Source: Pseudoscleropodium purum (Eukaryota > Streptophyta > Bryopsida > Hypnales > Brachytheciaceae). Taken from it: 64,000 nt of DNA. This document shows positions 36,001 through 49,268 of this stretch, in pieces. Location: contig OZ017796.1 in NCBI GenBank assembly GCA_963969395.1, forward strand, positions 29,626,243 through 29,690,242, read 5' to 3'. Position 1 is the first letter of the stretch, and each line of letters starts with the position of its first letter. Under the pieces are notes generated by a model, which was not told the DNA's origin, ran no database searches, and saw only the letters and a program-made list of their open reading frames with translations. Position numbers and translations under genes: made by a program.

Positions 36001-37369
36001 GGTGAAAGAGGTTCACAACCATGCTCGTGAAGAGGGGTTTGAGTCAGATATGCACGTCGCAAAGGCACTGGTCCATATGTATGCTAAGTGTGGCAGTATC
36101 GATGACGCGCGACTAATTTTTGATAGAATGGAGGAACGCGACCTGATTACATGGACTGTGATGATTGGTGCGTATGCTGAAAGTGGGAGTGGCGAGGAAG
36201 CTTACCGATTGTTTCTCCAAATGATACGACAAGGCTTCGCACCAAATGCAATCACTTATCTGAGCATCCTGAATGCATGTTCAAGCACCGGGGCCTTGGA
36301 GTGGGTCAGGGATATCCACAGCCATGCCCGTGAAGGGGGCTTTGAGTCAGATGTGCGTGTGGGTAATGCGCTCGTTCATATGTATGCGAAGTGTGGGAGT
36401 ATTGACGATGCGAGACTGGTTTTTGAGAGAATGGAGCAACGTGATGTGAGAACATGGACTGTGATGATTGGTGGACTTGCACAACATGGATGTGGGTCTG
36501 AAGCTCTCGACGAGTTCAGGAAAATGAGTGCAGCCGGTGTGAAGCCTGATGGGTACTCATTTGTGGCAGTGTTATCGGCCTGTAGTCATTCAGGCCTTGT
36601 TGATGAAGGCCGCCAACTCTTCATGGCTATGTCGGAAGATTATGGCATCGTTCCCGATGTGCTGCATTGTAACTGCATGGTGGATATTCTTGGGCGGGCA
36701 GGGCACCTGGAGGAAGCAAAGCTCTTCATTGATAAGATGCCAGTTGAACCAAACGGAGCAACTTGGGGAGCCTTGCTCGGTGCTTGTAGATCGTATGGTA
36801 ACGTGGAGTTGGGTGAACTCGCGGCTAAACAGCTTGTCAAGTTGGAACCCGAGGATTCATCGGCGTATGTGCTCCTCTCCAATATATATGCTGCAGCTGA
36901 GAAGTGGGAGGAAGCATCATTGGTTCGCACTATGATGGAGGAGAGAGGTTTACGCAAGGAACCGGGACGTAGCTGGATCAAAGTTGATGACAAGATTCAT
37001 ACCTTTGTTGTAGGGGATACATCTCACCCTAAAACCAAAGAGATATACGCCGAGCTGAGCAGATTGACTGAAAGAATAAAGGCTGAAGGATACCTTCCAG
37101 ATACTCGAGTTGTGTTGCATGAAATTGACGAGAAGGATAAAGAGTTTTCTCTTTGCTCTCATAGTGAGAAGTTGGCGATTGCGTGTGGACTGATTTGCTC
37201 ACCTAGCAGTGAACCGATTCATGTTTACAAGAATTTGCGGGTGTGTTCAGACTGTCATACTGCAACCAAATTGATCTCTAAAGTGACTAGAAAAGAGATT
37301 GTGGTTAGGGATTTGAATCGCTTTCATCACTTTAAAGATGGCTTGTGCTCTTGTAAAGATTATTGGTGA
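33058..37369 (+). CDS. DYW-type pentatricopeptide repeat protein, probable organelle RNA editing factor
   Basis: PLS-class PPR proteins bind organellar RNA, and the DYW domain is a cytidine deaminase for C-to-U editing. Eleven P-L-S triplets of about 101 residues are recognisable (11 copies of the xALVHMYAKCGS-type segment). They are followed by E motifs and a DYW domain of about 138 residues starting at EPGRSW, with the HSE catalytic triad, the CSDC zinc pair, HHFKDGLCSC and the terminal DYW tripeptide all intact. The frame is open from 33053 after a TGA at 33050. The first ATG (33137) starts MHLQSAKTASEAIDD, which is not a targeting peptide, so upstream exons are expected; an acceptor gagtcag|g lies at 33057. 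The exon is unusually long because of an internal duplication. Confidence 0.93.
35281..36492 (+). repeat. Two nearly identical 606-bp tandem units inside the PPR exon
   Basis: Unit 35281-35886 and unit 35887-36492 match base for base by eye except for one G/A difference near the end (catgggtg versus catggatg). A further partial copy covers about 35158-35280. The period is 606 bp (202 codons), exactly two P-L-S triplets, so reading frame and repeat register are preserved. Other triplets in the gene are clearly diverged. Confidence 0.92.
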
Positions 37370-39960
37370 TGAGTTTGGCAATCCTGATTATTGTGACAGC
37401 ATACGTGAAGCACAGATCCAATTTCTCAAAACCCTTGGTGATCTCGAATGATCACAGATTGTCTCTGACTATCTGTGATGAACTTTGACTAGATTGGACT
37501 ATCTTCAATGATTAACCATTTTTTTTCATTATATTTTTGCATTTTTGCATTTTTTACATTGCATCAATGAGTTGTAATTGATTTTTCGATATCATACCAC
37601 AAGATAACTTCAACATATCCACATTTATCTCTTACTAATATATTCACTAAATAAATTAAGAGTTGAAAAGATAAGGAAGTAAAGGTTGAAGATATAGTGG
37701 TGAAAGATGCCAAAACATGAGTAGTGAAGAGAAGGCAAATACTTCAAATCAAAAAATAAGAACCAAGGCTATTAGCAAAGGGAGTTAGAAAGAAGCTACA
37801 ATGCAATAGGAACAAACTAATAGGTGTTCCTACAATTCTAAACCTAAGCAACAACAATGAATAAATTTTGATAGTCTAGTCATTCCATTCACTCTAGGGC
37901 TCTAAAGAGTTTTGAATAGGCTCATAGCCTTGCACTCAAAAAATCATAGCACAATGATTAAAAATTCAATATGTTAAGTTATAATTTATGAGTTATGACC
38001 TAAATTCCAAAACTAAGTAACTAATTAGAATTGAACTAATGCATAAGATGGTGTGGGATAAGCATCTCAATTGATAATGTACAAATTTAAAAAAATAAAA
38101 ATAAAAGACTTCCTCTATTTACAAATAATATTGATATTTCTTTTGTACCTTACAAAGAAAATACTGATATTATTTAGAAACAAAAGGAGTATTGTTTAGT
38201 TATCTAACTAATTGACTTGAAATAGAAATACTTTTGTTTGTGAATAATTATGCACTACTCCAAGAGTGAGTTTTTATGGAAGAATCCCAAGGCTATGCAT
38301 CCACCCACATTGGGTGTTAATGTTGACTCCTTCAATAAGTATTATGACACCCCATAGTTCTGCATCTAACAACAAACATCAAATTCTGGCTATTGATGAA
38401 AACTTAAAGGATGATGACAATATTAGTACTTACTTGAGCCTGATTATAATGGAGTAGTATTTCATCCATCATTTTATAATTTGGGTATCAAGAATATTTA
38501 TTGGAAGTAAATACAAAAGTAAAATAAATGAGAAGCTCTTTAAAGAAGATGGGAAATTTTATAAAGTACCAAGATTACAAAGGAATCCATAATAAGTATA
38601 GATTTAGTCAATGGTAATTTTGGTGCATAGAATGGATGGTTGCACAATCTCCTTGGCTAATGTGGTCTAATAGTCATAGTTTGCAATCACTAATGAGCAA
38701 TGTTAACTCAAATGAAATCACTAAGTAGCTCTATCTATGCAACATCGTGCACAAAAGCATAGTTCATCTTCTCACTTTAGATGATATTCATTAAGAGATT
38801 CCTTGACAATTTCTTATGTGTATATTGCAAATACAATATTACATATTACTACAAATCATTGCATGCATAAGTTGTAATTATCAAAGATGACTTCATATTA
38901 AATTGAAACAATTGCATACAAAATGTGGATAAATGAATACAACATTTTAGTAAATGTATACACAAGTGTCTACACACTTGGTAACTTTACAATGCATATA
39001 GACCTCTAAATCAAAATACAAATGATGGTTCAAAATCTTGATATAGAAAATACTTCTATATAAAGAATCTCATAAGAAAACAAACATTGAGTCTCCTAAA
39101 TGTAAATGCACATTTACAAAATATTGAAGAAATAAGTAGAATGGAGATGATACTATATTCATCACTTGTAGTTAAGATGGTAATGACTCACTTCTAACAT
39201 TAGGGCTTCCTACAATCAGCTCCAATATAAGCTTTTTTTTTAATTCAAGCACATGGAGAATTAACACTCAAATGATAAAGATCAACAAAAGATTAATATG
39301 AGGAAAAAAATTAATTGCATGGATGTTTCATGTGTTAGTTGGGTGTATGTGTGAATTTGAAGATCCCTCCAAACTATTGAAAAGAATAAATCCATCTATT
39401 TTGAATTTGACAATAATTTAGTGTAGACCAAACTCTAAAGTTTATTTTGAGATAAAGGTAGTATGTCAAAAGAAACACATAAAACCATCTAAATAAGGAT
39501 TTGAGCATGATTCCTGTTGTTGCTAGTTCACTTAGAATGGTTCTTCTGGACATCAAATGAACAATCTATGAAATTGCTGAAAACATGGGGACCTAAAATC
39601 AACCCTACACTCACATCATCAGAGGGCTTACATTTAAGTCAAGAATCTAGATAATCCGGTTTTGCAGACATGTCACAATAAGGAGATGTTCCCTTATAAC
39701 ATTCCATATTCTGAAACAAATGAGAAGTCAACAGCTCAGAAAAGAGATGAAGTGGGCAGCACATTTGGATGCAAAAATACAACAATTAAAAAGACAATTC
39801 TGGTGAAACCTCAATGATTTGCCTATCACGGGTCCTCAATTATAACATATGGCCAAAATCTCCATTCACCGATCCCAAAAATCAGTCCATACTTGTGGCA
39901 ATAAAGTGCCACAACACCGCCGCATTCCACCTCATACAGTAATGGGGTCCAATATACACA
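37370..39960. other. 3' flank of the PPR gene and AT-rich intergenic DNA
   Basis: T-rich sequence about 130-190 bp after the stop is a plausible 3' end region. Beyond that the DNA is AT-rich with short frames and no recognisable gene. Composition rises near 39800 as the SPT16 inverted duplication begins. Confidence 0.5.
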
Positions 39961-40428
39961 ACAGTGCCTCAAGAAGCCCACTGCAGTGACGCCCGCCACC
40001 CAAAAGTGTGGCTCCACGGATGGTCAAATAAAAGGTAACATCCTTTCTCTCTCCCTCTCCCTCGTTCTTTTGTACTGTACAATACACAGGAACTCCACAT
40101 CACAGTTCCAACCACAACTACCTGCGTCTCCCGACACCGAACTCCACTGCATCGCCAGAGAAACTCCATCCCCAAAGCCCTCTTATGCCTGGGAGCGCAA
40201 CGCCAAGCACAAAAACAAAGCCTCAAAATGAGGAATGAAAGCATCAGGATATGCGGAGTGTCTCTCAGCTCCGTCTAGATCAAATAAAAAATACTCGACT
40301 ACCGTGCCTGCTCCTCTCTCAAGGGCTAACATTTCTTCATTCTCAGACGCCCAGAAGGCAGCAACGAAGTCGAGATCGTGCACCACGGGCATCTAAATTC
40401 GATGGCCCACGTCGACTCTAAATTCACG

Positions 40429-43400
40429 TCACCTCATTTTTGGCCTCTTGTTGGGCATGCCGCGTTTCGAGTCTCGAGGATCCGGCATCCTGCTCTTGCC
40501 AGCCACCTTCTTCCGATTCCGATGCCGTTCGTCCTCGCTGTCCTCTTCCTCGCCGTTCATCTTGTCCTCGCGCTTCGCCTTCTCTTCCAGTTGGTCCCAA
40601 GTCAGACCTTCCTCCTCCTCGCTGTCCTCCGCCTCCTCTTCCTGAAACAAACAATCGCCCAATCATGCTTAGCAATTTCTACACTCACACCTGTCCCTCA
40701 CAACACGCGCTTACAAGCCACAACCAAACCAACGTTCCCACAAAAACATGCCACACGCCGCCCCAATCATGCATGAGCTCAAACGGCACAAACCTCATCG
40801 TCATCCGACTCCACCACTGATTCGTCGTCGGAGTCGTCGTCTTCCGACTCCGAAACCACTTCCACGTCCGACGGTTCATAACCCTCGTCGGATTCTTCCG
40901 ACTTCTCCGAGTCCGAATCACTGGCCTCCATGTTCAGGAATTCCCACCCACCGTCCTCAATGAACTTGTCCGGGTCCTGCGGGATCAAACACGACACACA
41001 TTGCCATCAAAACCACCCCACTAAACACCTACAATACAAACAATCCTTCCCACAAAGTATGCAAAACACACGCGCAACACCAACCCTCTAAATCACACGA
41101 AACCCTAAAACGAGTTCGTGCAACCGTCCACAGTCACAACCCAAAATAAAATCTAAGATTCCAACCTTCCAGATCTCGTTAATTTCGACACGAGCCAAAA
41201 ACATCGCCCCTGCTCACGGACTTTTCCAACTTAACAATCTACAACCAAAGACCAATCCGGTGCATAAGGATTCCCAAAGCCTCACATCTCACGCACAAGT
41301 CCATAACACCGCAACAACCGGGACCTCACCTCCAGAATTGTCTTCAAAATGGGACGCCAGTTCAGATTCATACGGCTCTCGTAGTACTTGATGTTCATCG
41401 AGTTCAGCCATTCCTTGATGCCGTCCAGAGAGGTCGAAGGGATCGCGTCGATTCGCAAAATGTCGCGCTTGAAGTCCTTGAACACGATCGCCATGTCGAA
41501 CGCCTTCTGACCTAAACCCACGCGCTCCAGGTTCACGATCTCGATGTCGTTCAGGCTCACCACCAGAAACGGAGTCTCGATCAGCTCCACAAGGCAGTTC
41601 ACCGTCGGCACGATGAACGCCGACGACTTGTTCGGCACACCGTGGAAACCCAGCTCTCGGAAAGGAATGTCGAACTCCAGGTCCAGCTCACGCCACGGCG
41701 GCTGGTCCCACAGCTCCGCCATACGCTTCACGAACGCTTCGAACTCCTTGTTGATCTTGTTGCGACGGTCTCTCTCCTGCTGCTCTTCCTCGATCTCGTC
41801 CGGGTCCATCATCGAACGACGGTTGCCCCCCAGCGTCTGAACCACCTCCATCACCTGTGCACAACGCCAACTCAAAAATCAACCCTACATTCCAACACTC
41901 CGCCGCACAGCACACTCATCAGACCCAAATCCACAGTCCCTCACGATACAACTATCTACAGGAACAAGGTTCAACACCGGGACAACGACGCTCATCACAC
42001 ATACCCAAACTTAATGCACTCCCAGACAAGCATCACAGACACCAACACCCGGCGTCACCAGTAGTGAACTGGAAACAGAAACCATTAAAATCCCCATCAA
42101 CTACGAAAAAAACTTCCTGACGCAGAACCGAACCCGCGCACGTACCTCCACATAAAATTGCACGTCCTTCGTTTTCTTCGTCCCCACCATGATGTAGTTA
42201 TGCAAGTGGAAGTGCACCAGCGTGATCATCTCCTTCTCCGCGGGCTGGAAAAACGCGTGCTTGATGTTGCGGTACATCACATCCACTCTCTCTTCCTGAC
42301 GCATCGTCGAGTAACGGAGACCGTTCGTATGAGCCTCCAACGTACCGCTCATTTTCCTACCACGACCCCCAAACGCAGGGCGGATCCAGAGATCGGACAA
42401 CCTGACTCACACAACCGCAAGCCCAATCAGATTCATTTCCACAGGCTACAATGCCACAAAATCCAACCGGACCCAATTGCACGACAGGATGTGTGCTTCC
42501 TCCACAATGGCTCCCCAAAGAACCACACACATCGGTCCACGATCACGCAAGTCCCAAAAAACCCAAACATCAACAAAGCGCTGTTTCACCCCCGGTCATG
42601 TGCACCTTCGAACTGCCTTCAGCCCCGTTCCTCTCTCACTGCAAAACGATCACACCTCTGCAACGAAAGACTCGAAAAACGTCCCCAACAAAAACCAACT
42701 CGAAACAGAGGACTTGAAACCCGCTCCAGAGTGGTCCGCCTTCGCAACTGGAACCCATATGCCCACAAAACAAGAGCAAATCCACTCCCCAAAACACAAA
42801 AAAGAACTTCCATCCACATCCCACGGCCCACACCGGACCTGATGGGTCGGCCCTTCGCGGTCTGGAGACGCTCTTGGGTCACCAGAGTGGCACGCTCCGC
42901 GCGTTCCGACTCACGCTGAGCCACCTGACGACGAAGAGTCTTGATCAGCTGCACCACCTGGTAAGAATGACGGGTGTCGTTCGAACGGAAAGAAACCTCC
43001 TTCACGTAAATAGAAGCCGGAAACTTCTTCGTCGGGACGTCGTTCGGACCGAAACCCGCTCCGGGAACGTTGAAGATGATCCGGATGTAAGAATGACCGC
43101 CATCCTGTTGACTCGTCACGCTCTTCACGGTGGCGATGTGGAAAGGCACCAACAAACCGTAAATGGGGAGCAAAACGGCTTCGTTCTTCTGATCCACCTG
43201 CACCCACGAACAAGCAAGTCAGAAAAGTCACCTTTTCTCATGCACGACGACCAAGCATGAGCCCAATCCCAACAAACATCCCCAGACACCATCAGAAACG
43301 ACCCCACTGCAGACATCACTCTGCTATGATCCACAAACCTCGAAAAAGAATCGTCACTGCGGTTTCCACTTACGTGAATCTTCAGCTCCCGAGCGGGGAT

Positions 43401-45595
43401 GTCGTCCACGTTTCGGTACGCCACGATGTCACCAGTGGACTTGTTCGGACCTTGACCCTCACCGGAACCCAAACCTCCAGACGCGAGCCTCCGGGCGGTC
43501 TCCTCGTTCTTCTGACGCGCTAACTCGGCTTGGTGCTGACGGCGTTGCTGTGACACGAAAACACACGCAAGAAAAAAAAAACTCGTCAAACATAACATCC
43601 AGGCACAAAAAAAAGGACCGAAGCACAGCGGAAGACCATAAAATCCTCACAATACACCCAGACGGACCACGCTAAAATCACCCAACAATCGCACCCATAC
43701 TCGCAATCCCTCTCACAAGTCTTAAACAGAAAAATCTCAACAACCAAAAAACACTCCAAAAAGCACCAAAATAAACACAGTTCACGGCAAGAAAAAGCAC
43801 CTCCTCTTTCGTCATCTCCTGATTGTCCGATCGAAGTGTCGCCATGCGCACCGCCGGCTCGCTCGAACCATTCGGCTCAGACTTCACCTTCACCTTCGAT
43901 TCCACCTTCACCTCCTCCTCTTCCTCGTCGTCCTTGAACGAGTAGGCGATGTCCGTGTAAGTCTTAGAACACTTCAGCGTAGGCACCTCGGGAGCGCCCT
44001 TCTCCAACACGATCGCAGTGTCCGCAAGCAGCAGAGAAAAAGTCTTCGACTTCGGATGACGAGACTCAGTAGACAAGTTGTGGAAACCCAGAGACACGTT
44101 GAACACCATCCCCGCGCGGATCACGCGATCGTTCTTGACGTTCAGAGTCAGACCCGACTCACGAAACTCGATCCCGATCCCCGTACCAGCGTTCTTCGTG
44201 AAGTAAGGCAGAAACTCGGAGCCTCCGGACTCCACCACAGCGTAAGCGGCCTTGTACGCAGCAGACATCGCATTGCCAGGACGCAAAGCGCCGATCGCAG
44301 CCTCGTGAGCTTTCAGAAGAATCTTGTAAGCCTTCTCCTGAGTCTTGTCCGCGTCGATCATGATCGAACGAGCCACGTTCGAACAGTACGAACGGAAACG
44401 GGCACCGATCGCACAAAGAATCACTCCCAGCGCGTCGTAATACAGAGGCTCCTCGTTGCTCACCGCGCTCGGCTTCAGATCAAAGATCCCCCCGCTCTGG
44501 AAAACGGGAGGGTAGCAGATGTCCACGTCCTCCGCCTTCAACTTCACATACTTGCCAGGGTTCGTGATCACGTTCTCCGTGTTCTCCATCAGCTCCGCGT
44601 GCGTCACCTTCTTCTCCTCGTCGATGATCACTTCCAGCTTCGGAACCACGAAAAGTTTCAGCACCGCGGCGCTCAATTGGGAGGCATTCTTGATGTTCGA
44701 AAGCTCCTCCTGACGAACGTACAAACACAATTCAACACGCACATGGGTGAGAAAACAGAAACACACACGCTCCGCTGCGACTCAACACCGAACGTCCGGA
44801 AACACCACGGCTATGCAGCCAGAGATGCACACACAACCCAACGAGACGCAGGGAAACAGACGGTGAGGCGCAGCTAGGAGGGGGGTGACCAACATTGCAA
44901 AGGACATCCCCAACGGCACCAGCATTCGCCCACCGAAACCCCTCCATCACCCACTCAGTGCCCCGATCCTAAAACTCTCAAAATGGTGTCCCACGAAGAC
45001 TTCCGAAACTTCCAGGCACACCAATTACCTCGTCCTTCACGGCGAAAATCTCAGAAAAGCCACCCGAAACGTCCACCGTGGCAGAACCCGAACCGGACAA
45101 GCACTCCGCCCACTTCTCCATCAGCGGGCCCTCAGTCGCCTCGCGAGAAAGCACGCCGATCACCGGGCTCTTGCTCTTGCTCGAACCCTTCACGGACTCC
45201 AGAACCGCGCTCATCTGCGAGCTGCCGTCCTGCTTCCGCTCCTTCACGTGAATGTGAATGTCCACGCCCGTCAGCATCTTCGAAGACTTCTGCAAGTCCT
45301 CCAGGTGACCCGCCTTCTTCGAGCTGCACACGAAGTGCAGCGCGCCAGGCATGAACACCATCACCGTCTCCGGAAACTCGTACCCCAGCAGCCAGATGTG
45401 CAATGCGGTCGACTTCAGGTACCGCAGATCCTCGGACGCGGGAGGTGTGACCACGGCGATGGCGTCCGCACCTCCCCACATCTCCTTCTTGTGCTCCTTC
45501 CACTTGTTGTTCAGCAGCTTCAATCGCTTGCCGTACGACTCCAAGTTGATCTGCACCCCGCCCCCGCCTTTCCCGTCCCCGTTGCGTTCCGCCAT
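40429..45595 (-). CDS. SPT16: FACT complex subunit SPT16, copy 1
   Basis: SPT16 pairs with SSRP1 in FACT, the histone chaperone that dismantles and rebuilds nucleosomes during transcription and replication. Eight exons on the minus strand: 45595-45029, 44709-43801, 43547-43374, 43197-42839, 42401-42146, 41854-41330, 40976-40794, 40641-40429. All junctions are GT-AG and phase-consistent, giving 1061 residues (Arabidopsis SPT16 is of similar size). Exons 1-2 encode the aminopeptidase-like N-terminal domain and exons 3-6 the middle histone-binding region (RLSDLWIRP, FFQPAEKEMITLVHFHLHN, ELGFHGVPNKSSAFIVPT). Exons 7-8 encode the acidic tail (SDSDSEKSEESDEGYEPSD) and the basic end. The exon-2 donor GAG|GTGCTT is weak. 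The gene looks intact. Confidence 0.95.
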
Positions 45596-45629
45596 GGTGC
45601 TCCCAAGCTTGGACGCCTCGAGACCCCCC

Positions 45630-45638
45630 AAACCCTAA
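45630..45638 (-). promoter_or_regulatory. Telo-box in the SPT16 copy 1 leader
   Basis: AAACCCTAA lies 35-43 bp upstream of the ATG, reading TTAGGGTTT in gene orientation. Telo-boxes are known near the starts of plant replication, histone and translation genes. The same site is kept in copy 2 at the very edge of the identical tract. Confidence 0.6.
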
Positions 45639-46105
45639 AACGAGCCACGGCTCAAAAATTCCCCACGCACACCGGAAACAACGGAAACAATTCCACAACC
45701 AAGGCCTACTCCACTGCAATGGCTACAGCAAATCCGCTTCCGCATGCAATAGCGACCGTGTGAGTTTGCGGCGAAACTCGAACCTCTGCGCAAGAATCGT
45801 GATTAAACCCTAGCAACCGAAATGGAGCCTGAGTGCCTCGAGGTCTGTTACAATAAATTGTTGCAGAAACCAACGGCACCAGCAACCGAGTATTCAAAAC
45901 TCCGTGCCCACGAATCAGTGCCGCTCCTCTCCTCGTAAAGTTGCTCACCGCCTTGCCTTCCTCGGCAAGACAGTGCCCTTCCCTTTCTTCCGTTCTGCCC
46001 CTGTTCGTCAAATTCTTGGGCACCAAATTGCGACGCCCCTGCGACGCAACCGGTTCTTTCGTTGCGGTTCCCGAAACTCTTGTAGAGCTCTCGCCATGTG
46101 ACAAT

Positions 46106-47501
46106 CCCTAATGGATGGATGCCTGCATACTTGGGGAATACTACGATTCAAAGCCTTTGAGTTCCCACCAGCGTTTGCAAAACTGGCTAAAATTAGCTTC
46201 AGTTCTACGTAGATTTCAGGGGTGCTACATGTACATGGGAAAAAGTCAAGGCAAAATCAAGATTTGAGCCACTTGACGATAACTGTGAACTGGGCTCTCA
46301 CAAATTCATTTTTGCATCCAACAGGAAGTCATGTTCATCCGCTCTCCAGCGGCTAATGTGATCGCTAACATGCTCCCTAAACCGTCAATCTAGAGCAAAG
46401 GTTGTTGTAGCTCCACCGTAGGATTCACAAGCAACCCTAACGCCGTGCACCACCTCTTACTAAGGTTTTAGTACTTAATTTTCCCTAGCAAGTTGTAGGC
46501 CTCTGTTTTTTTGTGTGATTTTCTGTGCAAGGTTGCTGCAGGCTTCTAATTTTTTTTTGCATTTTTTTCAAAGCTCCTACTTCAAGCCTCCAATGCTTCT
46601 TTTTGAGATTCTAAAACCTTACCATTGTAATTATCAATTGCTCGGCCAAGCAATCATCATTTTTTGAATTTCCGGGTTTTCAAAAAAGTTGGCAATGCTG
46701 CATTGCTAGGTGCTATACTGTTGATTTTTTAATGCGCTCTAAAGTTTGAATCCGTTGCTCCTTGAGACTTGAGACTTGAGCTCAATTTTTGTTAACTTGT
46801 TAAGCATTAATTGGACTTTTGGATGCTGTGACTGTCACATAGGTGGTGCCATCGTTTTCATTTTGCAATTTCTAGCCACCAATCCTACGTGTTGTGAATT
46901 TTGGAGATTCAAGTGATCTTACGCATTCACTGAACGACAGAAATGGAGGCTATCATTGAATTGACAATTGTTTCATTGACATTCCTATTTGTTGGTGGAT
47001 GTTGCTTTCAGGTGGTTCCAAGTATGAAAATGCCAAACTTCACCTCTTTCGATCACTTGCATTTTGACATTACTCCTTGCTTTCTTTGTGAATGTGTATA
47101 CTTCTTGCATTTGATGTAGTTCTCTTTGCGTGGTGTGTCGTTTTATGCATGGTGTGTAGTTGTGTGCCGTTGGAAAATTCTTGGGTTGGGATGCAAGTTT
47201 GCGGAAATGGTACCTCGCCTACAACTACCCAACAATATCAGGGTGAAGACTTTCTTCTCACCTCGCAACAACCAGGGTGTGGGCCAACTACTATCTTCGA
47301 CACTAGAAAAAAATAGCGCAATTCACATTTTAGACGATGTGACAGTCATATCAAAGACTCCACTATCTGACTCCTTGTCCATCCCTGTGCAATCCCAAGC
47401 CTGTCCGACGCAACCGTGGTGTCGCCTGAAGCACCCATCGATGCTGATCAAATTTGTGCGCGTAGGGGGAAGAAGAGAGGTGCCCTAATGCATCTTCCTG
47501 C
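46106..47501. other. Spacer between the SPT16 arms, no gene seen
   Basis: Mixed-composition DNA with short frames. It belongs to neither arm and precedes the dead hAT transposase; part may be the non-coding left end of that element. Confidence 0.45.
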
Positions 47502-49119
47502 ATGCCAAAACGTAAGAAGGTTGCCCCCAGTACATATCACGCGGCAATGGCAAGCAGTGTAGGCGTGCAGATTCACCTGGGTTAAAGGTGAGTTCAACAA
47601 TCAAGGGGATTTGATTGGTGTGGTGTACCAAAGCTACAGCACAATTGGCAGGCGTCGCAAAGTGATGGTGTTAAAGGTGGACAACCTCAAAAAACATAGG
47701 GGAAAGCGAACATGTAAGGAGGATGGGATGCTGTTCCTACACCTTAAGAAGGGTGACACCTTCACTAAACTTGACTGTAAACATCTCAAACTCTATAAGC
47801 TTTGGATTGGCTGTGCCCATGGGAGTGTGGCGAATCAATTGCTGGGCAATTTGGAAGGTGAGTTGAAACGCAAGGGGGTACAATTCTCCACCTTCTTCCA
47901 TGTTTTGAGTTGTGGGCATCCTATGTGATTACAAACGTGAACAATATCTTCTAAAGCACCTTAAGATAAAAAAAACTTGCCACGAAAACATTGGTGTGAA
48001 AATAGTAGATGGGAGATGAGCAAACACATTCATGAGAGTGTTTTGTTGGCTCTGAAAGTCGTGGTCCAGTCTGCACGAATTCTTTCTATCAATGTAGATG
48101 AAGTTATAGGCGTAGATAACACTTTTTGGCTTGGAGTTCATGTTTATGTCATGGATAACTAGGAGAAGGTCCCACATTTGCTTCATTTGTCATGTGTTGC
48201 TAATCGCACCACAAATTACTTAACCAACAATATTATGTTAGCATTGTTGGGGTAGGGGGGGCTAACTCGTGAGTCTATAGCATCAAAGGTTGTATGTTTT
48301 AGGGTCGACAACGTGTCCACATTTCAAGGACCAAAGAAGGGCGTCACTGCCCAAATTCGCGAGAAATGGGCCCTTTTCCTAGTTGGCGTTAGCTGTACTA
48401 GTCACAGGATAGACTTGGTGTGGAGACTCTCTCTAACTACTTTTTCATTACTTAGTTGGAAGGATTGTTTCAATCCGTCTATGCATATTTTTGCCGCAAC
48501 AACAAGCGAAATTCTGAGTTACAGAAACTAGCAGATCTCATGGAAACTAAAGCAAAAAAGATGGTCCGGAACATAGATACTTGCTAGATTTCAATGAGGA
48601 GTCCAGCCTAGCGTATTTTGAGTGAGTATACGACTCTTCTTGTGAAGATGGGGTTGGATGCCAATGGTGGCCAGAAGACCTCCAATATTGCAACTAGAAA
48701 CTTCAATTTACTATCGAACATTGAGGTCCTCCTCTCTCTAGCCTTATTCATCCCGATGCTGAATGTGGTTCATTGCTTGATCAAATTGACCCAAGCACAT
48801 GATATCTTTGTGTGTGACTTCATCCAATCAATTAAAATTTGCCAAGCTAAATTGGCGAGAATGTTCATTGATCTGTCTTTTGCGTTTAGTACAGTGGAGT
48901 TCACACAGTACAATGAGCTCATGCAACTCAAAAGTGTCGATGTCCCTTTGGAGTGGCAAGAGCTTCCCGGTGACAATGGCATTTGCCACTTAGTGTTCAA
49001 TTTGAATATCACTACAATTTATACAACGTGCAAGGACAAGCTTATGAGTGCCGAAATTTTTGTCACTCAACAAGAATTCCAATGTTGCCAAGATACAGTG
49101 GAGCATCAATTTTCAAGAT

Positions 49120-49162
49120 TTTCCTTTGCATTTCCTTTGCCTTTGCATTTCCTTTGCATATT
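49120..49162. repeat. (CCTTTGCATTT)-like short tandem repeat
   Basis: Four imperfect units of cctttgcattt within the dead transposase, probably slippage after loss of constraint. Confidence 0.7.
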
Positions 49163-49268
49163 TTTATTTATTTGCAAGCTAGATTCATTAGCATATTTTT
49201 TTGCTTTACACGCTGAATTTCATTTGCATGGCTGCTAGGGTGGCTTGTTGTGATGTAGTATGTGGTGG

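Larger units (their letters stand above)
39970..46105 (-). repeat. Left arm of the SPT16 inverted duplication
   Basis: This arm is the reverse complement counterpart of about 54885-61010. Homology can be followed from the 3' flank (gctccacggatggtcaaataaaaggtaac near 40009-40037) through the whole gene to the 5' flank (cagaacggaagaaag-like sequence near 45990). Outer parts have substitutions and indels. The interval 41266-45639 pairs with 55329-59702 with a constant coordinate sum of 100968, that is, without indels. Confidence 0.9.

Noticed and set aside
40183..40392. Open frame of 69 codons in the 3' flank of SPT16 copy 1
   Set aside because: The homologous flank of copy 2 has frameshifts and stops in this frame, so it is not conserved coding sequence.
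42158..42919. Long frame of 253 codons opposite SPT16 exons 4-5 (and its twin in copy 2)
   Set aside because: It is antisense to SPT16, rich in His, Arg and Pro, and made open by the GC-rich codon use of the real gene.
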